64,000 nucleotides of DNA, from the NCBI GenBank assembly GCA_029432795.1, contig JARNMJ010000001.1, positions 1-64,000 on the forward strand. Reading direction: 5' to 3'. A program made the translations under genes and the position numbers. This document shows positions 57,037 to 64,000 of the stretch, one piece after another; within the stretch, counting starts at the first letter, position 1; the number at the start of each line of letters is the position of its first letter. The notes below the pieces were generated by a model that saw only the letters and a list, made by a program, of their open reading frames with translations, did no database searches and had not been told where the DNA came from. This DNA is from Pontiellaceae bacterium B12219. GTDB taxonomy: Bacteria > Verrucomicrobiota > Kiritimatiellia > Kiritimatiellales > Pontiellaceae.

Positions 57037-57999
57037 ATGAATGGATCACGACGCGGTTTTGTTGCAACATCGGTCGGCGGCGGTTTGGCCGGTCTGGCGG
57101 TTTCAACCACGCAGGCCCGGGATGTTCAGCCGAAGGAAAAACAGGTGGATCGGCGTATGCTGGGGCGAACCGGAGCGGAGGTGTCGATCTGTGGTCTGGG
57201 TCTGGGCAGTGCCTTCTTCAAACCGATGGCGGGAAATTCCGAGGCGGCCGCACAGATGCTGAATCGGGCGCTCGATTTCGGGATCAACTATTGGGACACC
57301 GCGGAAAGCTACAACGACAGCGAAGAGCTGATCGGACCGGTGTTGGAAAAGCGCCGCTCGGAAGTGTTTATAACTTCGAAGACCGATGCCAAAACGTACG
57401 ACGGTTTCATGAAAGCGCTGGAGGGCAGTCTCAAGCGACTTCGGACGGACCATCTGGATTTATTTCAAATGCACAATTTTAATGCCGGAAAAGGTGACTC
57501 GGCAACATCGCGCAAAGGGGCCTGGAAAGCAGCCGTGAAGGCGAAGGAGCAGGGGATGATTAAGAACTTCGGGGTAACAGGACATAGCGGTCCGGATATT
57601 CTGATGGAGGTCATTAAAGCCTACGATCCCGATACGCTGCTCACCACCTTCCCGGCAAACCGGCCGGATGACGGGCGCTATGAAACCGAATTGCTTCCGC
57701 TGGCCCTGGAACGGAAAATGGGGGTGATTGCCATGAAGTCTGTTCGGCACGTGCGCAATTCAGATCAGAGTCCTTCCGAGCTCATTCGTTATGCTCTCAG
57801 TCTGCCGGGCATCAGCACCACCATTATCGGTACCGGCGAAGTGGCCCATGTGGATGCCAATGCAAAACTGGCCACAGACTTTCAGCCGTTGGATAAAAAA
57901 GGGCGCGATAAATTTTCAAAACTGGTCGCAATGAATATTCCAGGCGGTCTGCCGCAACCGTGGGATCTGCCGGGGTATACCGATGGAATGCCGGCTTAA
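57037..57999 (+). CDS. Aldo/keto reductase with Tat-type signal
   Basis: 320 residues. The N-terminus SRRGFVATSVGGGLAGLAV has the twin arginines and hydrophobic run of a Tat signal. The AKR fold follows: LGRTGAEVSICGLG, WDTAESYND (Asp and Tyr of the tetrad), ITSKTD (Lys) and FQMHNF (His). MPGIS-like LPGISTTIIGT near the end is typical. It is probably exported; PVC bacteria have many such proteins. Substrate unknown. The next gene starts inside its last codons (17-nt overlap). Confidence 0.85.
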   Translation: MNGSRRGFVATSVGGGLAGLAVSTTQARDVQPKEKQVDRRMLGRTGAEVSICGLGLGSAFFKPMAGNSEAAAQMLNRALDFGINYWDTAESYNDSEELIGPVLEKRRSEVFITSKTDAKTYDGFMKALEGSLKRLRTDHLDLFQMHNFNAGKGDSATSRKGAWKAAVKAKEQGMIKNFGVTGHSGPDILMEVIKAYDPDTLLTTFPANRPDDGRYETELLPLALERKMGVIAMKSVRHVRNSDQSPSELIRYALSLPGISTTIIGTGEVAHVDANAKLATDFQPLDKKGRDKFSKLVAMNIPGGLPQPWDLPGYTDGMPA

Positions 58000-58612
58000 A
58001 CCGATTCTTCCAATCCTTGGAAGTCTGCTGCTGCTCGGTGGCGCACCCGCCGCCCCGATCGAGTTGGCGGATTCCATGGATCAGCTGATTCCGCTTAATT
58101 CCTCCCATTGGAAAACCGGCGAGGTGGACGGACGTGTGTGCCTGATTCTTCACACGGCCGGAGAACAGCGCCCTCCGGTCCGCCGTCCCGGCGAATTTGC
58201 GTTATGGAAAAGTGAATATCCGATCGGTGCGTTTACGATTGAGGCGGCCACGCTGGAGCCGGAGTCCATCAGGAACCGTGATATCTGCCTGATTTTCGGT
58301 TATCAGGACGATACCCACTTTTACTACGCCCACATTTCATCCAGCTCCGATAACAAATTCCACAATATCATTATGCGCGTTGATGGCGACAGCCGAACGC
58401 GGATCAATCGGGAATCCGACCCGGAACCGCGGCTTTCCAATGGTTGGAAAATATTAAAACTTCGGCATGCGGAAAACGGGGATATCCGCATTTTTGTGGA
58501 CGATTTAACCGTTCCGTTGATGACTGCGACCGATCGAACCTACCCCGTTGGGCAGATTGGCTTTGGTGCCTTCGACGATCGAGCCGCCTTCGCAACGCTT
58601 GCCGTGGATTAA
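57983..58612 (+). CDS. Secreted concanavalin-like (DUF1080-type) protein
   Basis: 209 residues with a signal peptide (about 1-23). The pattern ALWKSEYPIGAFTIEAATL, CLIFGYQDDTHFYYAHISS, FHNIIMRVDG, WKILKLRH, GDIRIFVDD and VGQIGFGAFDDRAAF is that of a LamG/DUF1080-like beta sandwich, often seen in glycan-active proteins of PVC bacteria. It is translationally coupled to the aldo/keto reductase. Palindrome copies at 58008 (PILG, in the signal peptide) and 58435 (SNGWK). Confidence 0.72.
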   Translation: MECRLKPILPILGSLLLLGGAPAAPIELADSMDQLIPLNSSHWKTGEVDGRVCLILHTAGEQRPPVRRPGEFALWKSEYPIGAFTIEAATLEPESIRNRDICLIFGYQDDTHFYYAHISSSSDNKFHNIIMRVDGDSRTRINRESDPEPRLSNGWKILKLRHAENGDIRIFVDDLTVPLMTATDRTYPVGQIGFGAFDDRAAFATLAVD

Positions 58613-58686
58613 TGCCGCCGCTCGCCGGTATTGGAAATCCTGCAGGCAGCGGAAATCATTTTACCTGAATCTGCTGGGGAGCGGCG

Positions 58687-59613
58687 TTAGGCGAGCACGG
58701 CGCGAATGTCGGCGATATCGGTTTCGATTTGTATTTTGAGGGCTTCGGCGTCGCTGAAAACTTCATCGCCGCGGATGTATTTGATGTAGCTGACTTCGAC
58801 GCGTTGGTCGTAGAGATTGATGTCGGATTCGTCGAGCAGATGAACTTCCAGCACCTGAGGTTTGTTTTCGTGGAAGGTGCCGCGATGGCCGATGTAGGCG
58901 GCGGCATTGTGAAGCTGGTGCCCCACCCGCAAGCGGGCGGCATAGATACCGCGCGGAGGCAGCATTTCATTTTCCGGATTAATATTCGCGGTCGGATAGC
59001 CAAGGGTTCTGCCGATCTTTTCGCCGTGCTCCACGGAACCGATGGTGCTCATGGGGCGACCGAGCATGGCGTTGGCTTCTGCAAGGTGGCCCAGTTTAAT
59101 GGCTTCGCGAATGCGGGTGCTGGAAACGCGTTCTTCTTTCCATTTCACTTCCGGATGAGCGGAAAAAAACATATTGCGTTCGTCGCAGAGTCTGGTGAGC
59201 AGTTCGGCGTTGCCGGAGCGGTTGCGCCCGAACGACCAGTCCGCTCCCACCGAAATTCCGGAAAGCCGGGGAATGCTGTTGCAGAGATTCTCAAAGAAAT
59301 CGAGCGGTTCCTGTTTCATGAAATCAATGGTGAAGGGCTGGAGAATGCATCCGTTGACGCCCATTTCCTGAAGGTGAAGCGATTGCTGGCCCGTAGTGAA
59401 AATGAGCGGCGGTGCCCGGTCGGGCATCAGTACTTTTGCGGGATGGGGCGAAAAGGTGAAGACCCAGGCTTCGCCGCCGATTTGTTTTGCGTGTTCGATG
59501 GCTTTTTTGATGACGGCCGTATGTCCGATATGCAGTCCGTCGAAACAGCCCGCCGCCAGTACGATCGGGACGCCAGATTCGTGAAATTCTTCCAATGCGT
59601 GGATTATTTTCAT
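58687..59613 (-). CDS. ribF: Bifunctional riboflavin kinase/FAD synthetase
   Basis: Makes FMN and then FAD. 308 residues. The N-terminal adenylyltransferase domain (GCFDGLHIGHTAVI near 22, FTFSPHPAKVL, SSTRIREAIKLG) is followed by the kinase domain (RTLGYPTANI near 206, PRGIYAARL). Third gene of the rbfA-truB-ribF set; a heptad hairpin lies between it and truB. Confidence 0.95.
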   Translation of the reverse strand: MKIIHALEEFHESGVPIVLAAGCFDGLHIGHTAVIKKAIEHAKQIGGEAWVFTFSPHPAKVLMPDRAPPLIFTTGQQSLHLQEMGVNGCILQPFTIDFMKQEPLDFFENLCNSIPRLSGISVGADWSFGRNRSGNAELLTRLCDERNMFFSAHPEVKWKEERVSSTRIREAIKLGHLAEANAMLGRPMSTIGSVEHGEKIGRTLGYPTANINPENEMLPPRGIYAARLRVGHQLHNAAAYIGHRGTFHENKPQVLEVHLLDESDINLYDQRVEVSYIKYIRGDEVFSDAEALKIQIETDIADIRAVLA

Positions 59614-59614
59614 G

Positions 59615-59690
59615 GTTGCTATTACGTACTGCGTATTGCGTATTGAATACTCCTCTGCAGGGGGATACGTAATACGAAATACGGATTTTC
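59615..59690. repeat. Heptad hairpin of CGTATTN words
   Basis: TACGTACTGCGTATTGCGTATTGAAT on the left faces GATACGTAATACGAAATACGG on the right. The words are 7 nt and match the phase of the elements at 25490 and 50862 with a different sequence (CGTATTG rather than CGTAATG). Confidence 0.75.
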
Positions 59691-60419
59691 CTATTTAATC
59701 ATATCTGAAAGCAGAATCATTTTTTGTTCGAGCGACTCTTTATCGCATTCCAGGATCTCGTCGAGTGTATAGGCTTTTTCGATGGAGAGCGGTCCGGATC
59801 CCGTTCGGCGCAGGGCATCCAGACTTCCGCCCACACCGAGCTCCGTGCCGATGTCGTAGGCGAGGGTGCGAACATAGGTGCCTTTGGTGCTCTTGACGCG
59901 AAATTTAACCAATGGATTTTCAAATTCCAATATGTCGAATTCGAAGATTTCAATTTTCCGCGGTTCCCGTTCAATTTCAATACCCTTTCGCGCCATTTTA
60001 TAGAGAGCGACGCCGTCTTTTTTGATGGCGGAAACCATGGGGGGAATCTGTTCGATGGGGCCCATGAATTTGGTACGAATCACCTCTTCCACCATTTCGC
60101 GGGTGATGTGAGCGGCGTCGTTGGTTTCGAGCACCTCGCCGTCGGCATCCTGCGAGTTGGTGTTTACGCCCAGATGAAGGGTGCCTTCGTAGACTTTGTC
60201 GCCATTCATCAGTTGGTCGGAAAGCTTGGTTCCTTTTCCAATCAGAAGCACCAACAGGCCGGTAGCCATCGGGTCAAGCGTTCCGGCATGACCGACTTTG
60301 CTCAGTTTAAAATAGTTCCGAACTTTGGAAACCACATCGTTGGAGGTCCATTCGGAGGGTTTGTCGACGAGCAGAATGCCGTCATAGGGATCGGGGGCGC
60401 GGCGTCTACGATTTCTCAT
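59691..60419 (-). CDS. truB: tRNA pseudouridine(55) synthase
   Basis: Converts U55 of tRNAs to pseudouridine. 242 residues from ATG 60419, which overlaps the rbfA end by 14 nt; the frame opens further upstream, but family length supports this start. GILLVDKPSEWTSNDVV, KVGHAGTLDPMATGLL with the catalytic Asp, and STKGTYVRTLAYDIG are all present. Confidence 0.95.
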   Translation of the reverse strand: MRNRRRRAPDPYDGILLVDKPSEWTSNDVVSKVRNYFKLSKVGHAGTLDPMATGLLVLLIGKGTKLSDQLMNGDKVYEGTLHLGVNTNSQDADGEVLETNDAAHITREMVEEVIRTKFMGPIEQIPPMVSAIKKDGVALYKMARKGIEIEREPRKIEIFEFDILEFENPLVKFRVKSTKGTYVRTLAYDIGTELGVGGSLDALRRTGSGPLSIEKAYTLDEILECDKESLEQKMILLSDMIK

Positions 60420-60807
60420 CGGTCGATTCGTCGTCTTTAAAGGCTGCCGGGTTTTCCCGCTCCATCTCTGCGAGCATCGAAAGAATGTGGTCACCGCCTT
60501 CGAGCGATTCATCGTGGATGAAGTGCAGGCGAGGTGTGTATTTGAGCTTTACGCGCTTAATCATCAGCCGGACAATTTCCTGCCGATGGCGATTGAGGTA
60601 GTCGATCATTCCGTCGCGGTTGTCTTCATGCCCGAAAATGGAGATAAAAACATTGGCATCCCGCAGATCCGGGGCGCATTCAACGCGGGTTACGGTGATG
60701 GCGGCGGCATCGAACTCAGACCCTGCGAAATTGCGGTATAAATCCTCAGCAATCTCGCGCTTGAGCAACTCATTAACTCGAACTAAACGTGGCGTTCCCA
60801 TAAGCAA
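60406..60807 (-). CDS. rbfA: Ribosome-binding factor A
   Basis: 30S maturation factor. 133 residues (ATG 60807, or 60801 as MGTPRLVRV). RVNELLKREIAEDL, the KH-like body with DLRDANVFISIFG, and LKYTPRLHFIHDES are diagnostic. It leads rbfA-truB-ribF; infB, usually upstream, is not seen here. Confidence 0.93.
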   Translation of the reverse strand: MLMGTPRLVRVNELLKREIAEDLYRNFAGSEFDAAAITVTRVECAPDLRDANVFISIFGHEDNRDGMIDYLNRHRQEIVRLMIKRVKLKYTPRLHFIHDESLEGGDHILSMLAEMERENPAAFKDDESTDEKS

Positions 60808-61289
60808 TTCCTTAAAAACGGGCTACTATAGAGGCATAGGCGGGAAAATCCGTAAAAAACTGGAACTAATTTCGCTTCGCCGGCGGGATGAATCGTTTTG
60901 CATTATGCCTCGAAACCCCTGTTTTTATATTCATTTCTTTTGTGAAACGCGTTTTGGTTTTCTGCGGTTATTCGATGTGATCTCTGAAGAAATGCAGGTC
61001 GTTTGTTGCCGGGAAGGTATGCGCATTAATAGAGGAGCGTGCTTGTTTATGCCGCTTTCGACAACAAGGTTCCAATCATTGGAAGTCAGGTCGGGCGTAC
61101 TCCAAGGTATCGTTGCGGTCGGGCTGCTGTTCCAATTAATATGGAGCAGGTTGTTCGATGGAATAAAACCATTCATATTCACCAGCAGTGTTTTCGAGGG
61201 GAATTGTTTGGTAATATCTATAAAATTTTCAAAAGTTAATTATTAATCTTGCTACGCATAAAGGTATGAAGTTATTTAATTGACTTAGT
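60808..61289. other. Intergenic region, possibly a gene relic
   Basis: No gene is confidently supported. A GTG-started frame (about 61042-61239) yields a peptide with some protein character (VPIIGSQVGR, MEQVVRWNKTIH) but its GAGGAG is too close. A palindrome copy lies at 61070-61084. Confidence 0.4.
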
Positions 61290-62003
61290 ATGAATAAAGA
61301 GGCTTCCATTCATGTTTTGATTTTGGATGATAATCCATTTCACAGGTATGTGTTTGAAAGCATATGTTCGAATTTCTCGCACGTCACTTTAATGACCCGG
61401 GTTTCTCCGCTAAAAGCTGATTTTCCAGAACCGGATCTCATATTAATCAATCTGAATCCGCAATGCATTTGTGTACGTCATCTGATAAGTATTTCCAGAG
61501 AACTGTATCCGCAAATCCCGATCATCGGATATCTGAATACGTTTAATGAAGGTGAATCGAAAGAACATATCGATATTGAGGTGTTACCTATTACAGTAAT
61601 GAGTTACCATGAACTACTTTTACAGTTCAGTGAGTATCTTGGACTACTTCAAGTGGGCGATTCAATCCACGAACAAGCACCATTAAATTCGAATGAACGG
61701 TATACAGGTTTAACTTATTTCAAACGCCTATCTCCCCGGGAAAAGGATATTTTCTGCCTGTTGGGAAAAGGGCTAGGCACTATTGAAATTGCTGAAATTG
61801 TCAATTGTTCGCCGCGAACCGTCGAAACACATATCAGAAAAATTGGGGATAAACTGAACGAAGCCGGTTTATTCAGAATCAGGCGGATTGCCATTCAGGA
61901 GGCTCGGGAATGGAAATGCCAGGTTCTTTCTGATCCAGGCGATCATCGATGTATTCATATAGGCAATACGGTTGGTCACTGTCCATATCTTAAAGCGCAG
62001 TGA
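61290..62003 (+). CDS. LuxR-type response regulator with atypical receiver
   Basis: 237 residues. A receiver-like N-terminal domain starts VLILDDNP, but the expected phosphoacceptor position reads LILINLNP, with Asn in place of Asp. A LuxR helix-turn-helix follows (about 150-210): LSPREKDIFCLLGKGLGTIEIAEIVNCSPRTVETHIRKIGDKL. The tail has several Cys and His residues (CIHIGNTVGHCPYL). It probably binds DNA without standard phosphorylation. The gene is AT-rich and has an IS remnant immediately downstream. Confidence 0.75.
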   Translation: MNKEASIHVLILDDNPFHRYVFESICSNFSHVTLMTRVSPLKADFPEPDLILINLNPQCICVRHLISISRELYPQIPIIGYLNTFNEGESKEHIDIEVLPITVMSYHELLLQFSEYLGLLQVGDSIHEQAPLNSNERYTGLTYFKRLSPREKDIFCLLGKGLGTIEIAEIVNCSPRTVETHIRKIGDKLNEAGLFRIRRIAIQEAREWKCQVLSDPGDHRCIHIGNTVGHCPYLKAQ

Positions 62004-62004
62004 T

Positions 62005-62612
62005 TTATTCCGCATCAATAGGTTGAATTTGAGCGTGTGTTGGGAAAAGGAAACTTATTTTCTTCCGGCGTTTCAGCAATGATCTCATACGGCGGCTGCC
62101 GGCAGCTGGCCCCTCATGGTGAAGTTCATCAGTAGCCCTCATAATCACCAGATTCTGCTCAGACTTGCCTTTGAGGCGCGGTAGTAGACCAGTGATCTTG
62201 AAATGTTCAACAACTGACACTGACGCCGAATGCTCTGTCCGGGCTCACGAGTTCCGCCCTCTGTAGGGAAATCCCAGCTGATCGCACTTTTTTTCGAGCC
62301 AGTCCACCTCCATTGTCAGCTGGCCACCTTGCGTTCGAGAGCATCCCGCTCCTTGTCGGAGTCCTTATCCTTTGCCGCATTCTTTCGCTCAAAAACTTCG
62401 GGCACCCGGTCAAGCAGCTCCTTTTCCCTGTTGCCGACCTGCACAGGATGCACGTCATACTTTGCGGCGATCTCACTGATTGTTTCAACGCCCCTGAGCG
62501 CTTCAAGCGCAACCCGGGCTTTAAATTCGGCGGTATGTTTTCGTCTATGCTTTTTCATAACTCCTTCACCTTCTCATTTGAGGAGCTATGCGCCAAAATT
62601 CAGCTTAACCCG
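62005..62612 (-). mobile_element. IS3-family insertion sequence remnant (decayed orfA/orfB)
   Basis: orfA starts at 62558 (MKKHRRKHTAEFKARVALEAL, HTH transposase type) and stops after 80 codons. One added G in GTGGCC would restore the reading EVDWLEKKCDQLGFP. orfB survives as SIRRQCQLLNISRSLVYYR, then, after another frameshift, EQNLVIMRATDELHHEGPAAGSRRM, and ends near KRRKK; the catalytic DDE part is missing. Imperfect ends TTGAATTTGAGCG (near 62023) and the complement of TGAATTTTGGCG (near 62591) may be its inverted repeats. Confidence 0.8.
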
Positions 62613-62739
62613 TGGTCCTATAAATACGAGTCCCGCCCTAGTTAGTAATAAATACTACGTAATTTTCCCGACTATCTCCGGGACTAAACCTATTGGTAAT
62701 TTCTAGGTGTCAAGGGACCTTAAAATCAAGGGGAATGCA

Positions 62740-63825
62740 ATGAAACGAATTAAATCATTAAGTGTGAGTTTTATTTTTCTTATCGTAGCTGGCGTATTTG
62801 ATATCACAGCTTTGGCCCAAACTGATTTTGTTCTTAAATCTGGCGATACCATGACGGGTACACTTTCCATTGAATCACAGGGAGGTATGAATGATTTTCA
62901 GCCGTCGTTACGGCTTTTCGGTTCTCAGGATCAATTTAAATATATTCGAATGGTAAATACTGACTCCAGTGCCATATGGGATTTGACTATGGATACAGCA
63001 GCTGATGGGGATAGTCTTACATTTTATTTTTCCCCCGATGGTGATAACTGGTTGATCCCATTTTCGATTGATCAATCAGGGATTATGTACGGAAATGCCT
63101 ATGGTTTAACGAATCTCAATATTGCTCAGGCGATACCGGATGGATCGATTACGGCGAACAAAGTCGGTGTGGAAATTTTGACGGCAACGGCTCTTAATGA
63201 TGGGTCAATCGAAGATCTTTCTATATCAAGCGATTTGAGTGTTGCAGGTAGTATTGTTGCAGGGCAAGGCAGCACAGCAGGTGGTAGTTATTCTTCAGCA
63301 CTCGGGGTGAATTCAACGGCATCCGGATATGCTTCGCATGCTCAAGGTAATTTAACAGAAGCTTCTGGCCCCATGTCGCATGCGGAAGGTTACAGCTCAA
63401 AAGCGGTTCATCTTTTCGCCCATGCCGAGGGTTACGGAACGGTTGCTGCCGGTCCAGCTTCGCATGCGGAAGGCTCGTCTACAGTAGCATCAAACTCTTG
63501 TAGTCATGCGGAGGGATACTACTCAAAAGCTCTGGGAACCGCATCCCATGCAGGGGGATCAAAAGCTGTAGCACAACATGCCAATTCTTTCGTTTGGTCT
63601 TCTGGTGATGATCTGAATGAAGAGTTTATATCAACAACGAATCGTCAGTTTAATGTGTATGCAGATAATGGAATCCGTCTGGTTCCAGGCAGTTCGGCAA
63701 AGGTTGATGTCGAAGGGTCGATGAATGTTACCGGAACGATTAGCGGTCACTTTGATCTCTCCAATATAGGGGTCTATGGCGATATCAGTATGGGAACATT
63801 CACAAATTCAATAACTTCCAACTAA
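62740..63825 (+). CDS. Secreted surface protein with YadA-head-like (SHAEG) repeats
   Basis: 361 residues from ATG 62740; AAGGGG is just upstream and a signal peptide (about 1-25, ending ALAQ) begins there. An N-terminal beta part (FVLKSGDTMTGTLSIES) resembles phage tail-fibre or S74-type modules. Then come five or more 14-residue repeats, SHAEG-type (ASGYASHAQGN, ASGPMSHAEGY, AAGPASHAEGS), typical of trimeric adhesin heads and tail fibres. The C-terminus has VTGTISGHFDLSN. There is no obvious membrane anchor. Confidence 0.75.
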   Translation: MKRIKSLSVSFIFLIVAGVFDITALAQTDFVLKSGDTMTGTLSIESQGGMNDFQPSLRLFGSQDQFKYIRMVNTDSSAIWDLTMDTAADGDSLTFYFSPDGDNWLIPFSIDQSGIMYGNAYGLTNLNIAQAIPDGSITANKVGVEILTATALNDGSIEDLSISSDLSVAGSIVAGQGSTAGGSYSSALGVNSTASGYASHAQGNLTEASGPMSHAEGYSSKAVHLFAHAEGYGTVAAGPASHAEGSSTVASNSCSHAEGYYSKALGTASHAGGSKAVAQHANSFVWSSGDDLNEEFISTTNRQFNVYADNGIRLVPGSSAKVDVEGSMNVTGTISGHFDLSNIGVYGDISMGTFTNSITSN

Positions 63826-63840
63826 AAGAGGCAATAAAAA

Positions 63841-64000
63841 TGAAATGGATGAATTCACCAGATGATGATGTTTTGTCTTGCATGAATTTGATTGAACGAT
63901 ATTCAAAATCGAATTGGGAGAAACTGCTCTATAGAGCCCGCTTGGAAGGTCGGCAGGGGCATTGGAAAGAGTCCCGGAAGTTATTGAGGGCTTCGGTCGA
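63841..64000 (+). CDS. Hypothetical protein, partial (runs off the window)
   Basis: An ATG at 63841 after AGAGGCAATAAAA opens a frame with no stop to the window end (53 codons). The peptide is charged and helical (NWEKLLYRARLEGRQGHWKE), without a signal peptide; it could be the start of a helical-repeat protein. It follows the SHAEG protein by 15 nt, so the two are probably cotranscribed. Confidence 0.5.

Noticed and set aside
60620-61246. A 208-codon plus-strand frame from inside rbfA
   Set aside because: It begins antisense to rbfA and its composition is random; only a short part near 61040 might be a gene relic.

Overview
The window reads as a chromosomal segment of a Gram-negative bacterium, probably of the PVC superphylum and most like a marine Kiritimatiellota. 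The grounds are secreted proteins with PEP-CTERM tails, a secreted protein of the ANIVGY type, the futalosine menaquinone pathway, a C-terminal autotransporter barrel, assimilatory sulfate reduction and D-glucuronate catabolism. The phylum call is inference; no rRNA gene is present. I saw no tRNA, CRISPR array, replication origin or intact prophage.

Layout. 1-1.8 kb: small lipoprotein and membrane genes on the minus strand. 1.8-8.3 kb: thymidine phosphorylase, a seven-PAS hybrid histidine kinase and a single-domain response regulator. 8.3-15.7 kb: glucuronate/mannonate catabolism (uxuA divergent from kdgK, gnd, a LarA-family gene and uxaC). 15.8-22.9 kb: PGPGW-like membrane protein, ABC-F ATPase Uup, a ThuA-ankyrin fusion and groES-groEL. 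22.9-27.4 kb: cysJ-cysI-cysH on the minus strand. 27.6-31.9 kb: a menaquinone operon (mqnD, an mqnB-ubiA fusion, a ubiX-like gene, menG, mqnA). 32-48 kb: an accessory-looking stretch with PEP-CTERM proteins, two tandem secreted trypsin-like proteins, lgt, large repeat arrays and a 1248-residue autotransporter. 48-61 kb: housekeeping genes (MBL hydrolase, rpoN, rpmH-rnpA-yidD-yidC, rph, flavodoxin, icd, aldo/keto reductase, rbfA-truB-ribF). 61-64 kb: an atypical LuxR-type regulator, an IS3-family remnant and a surface protein with head-type repeats.

How the genes work together. UxaC, UxuA and KdgK supply most of the route from D-glucuronate to KDPG; UxuB is not in this window. The sulfur genes take APS to sulfite to sulfide. 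The mqn genes give most of the futalosine route plus prenylation and methylation; mqnC, mqnE and the decarboxylase must lie elsewhere.

The strongest unexplained signal is a 15-bp interrupted palindrome, TTCCARNNNYTGGAA. I count 24 exact copies, against about 0.06 expected for the ten fixed bases. They lie in genes in all three reading frames and between genes, and are missing from the 37.1-48.1 kb accessory stretch. A second recurring pattern is a set of intergenic hairpins, each built from its own 7-14 bp tandem word facing an imperfect reverse complement of the same word.
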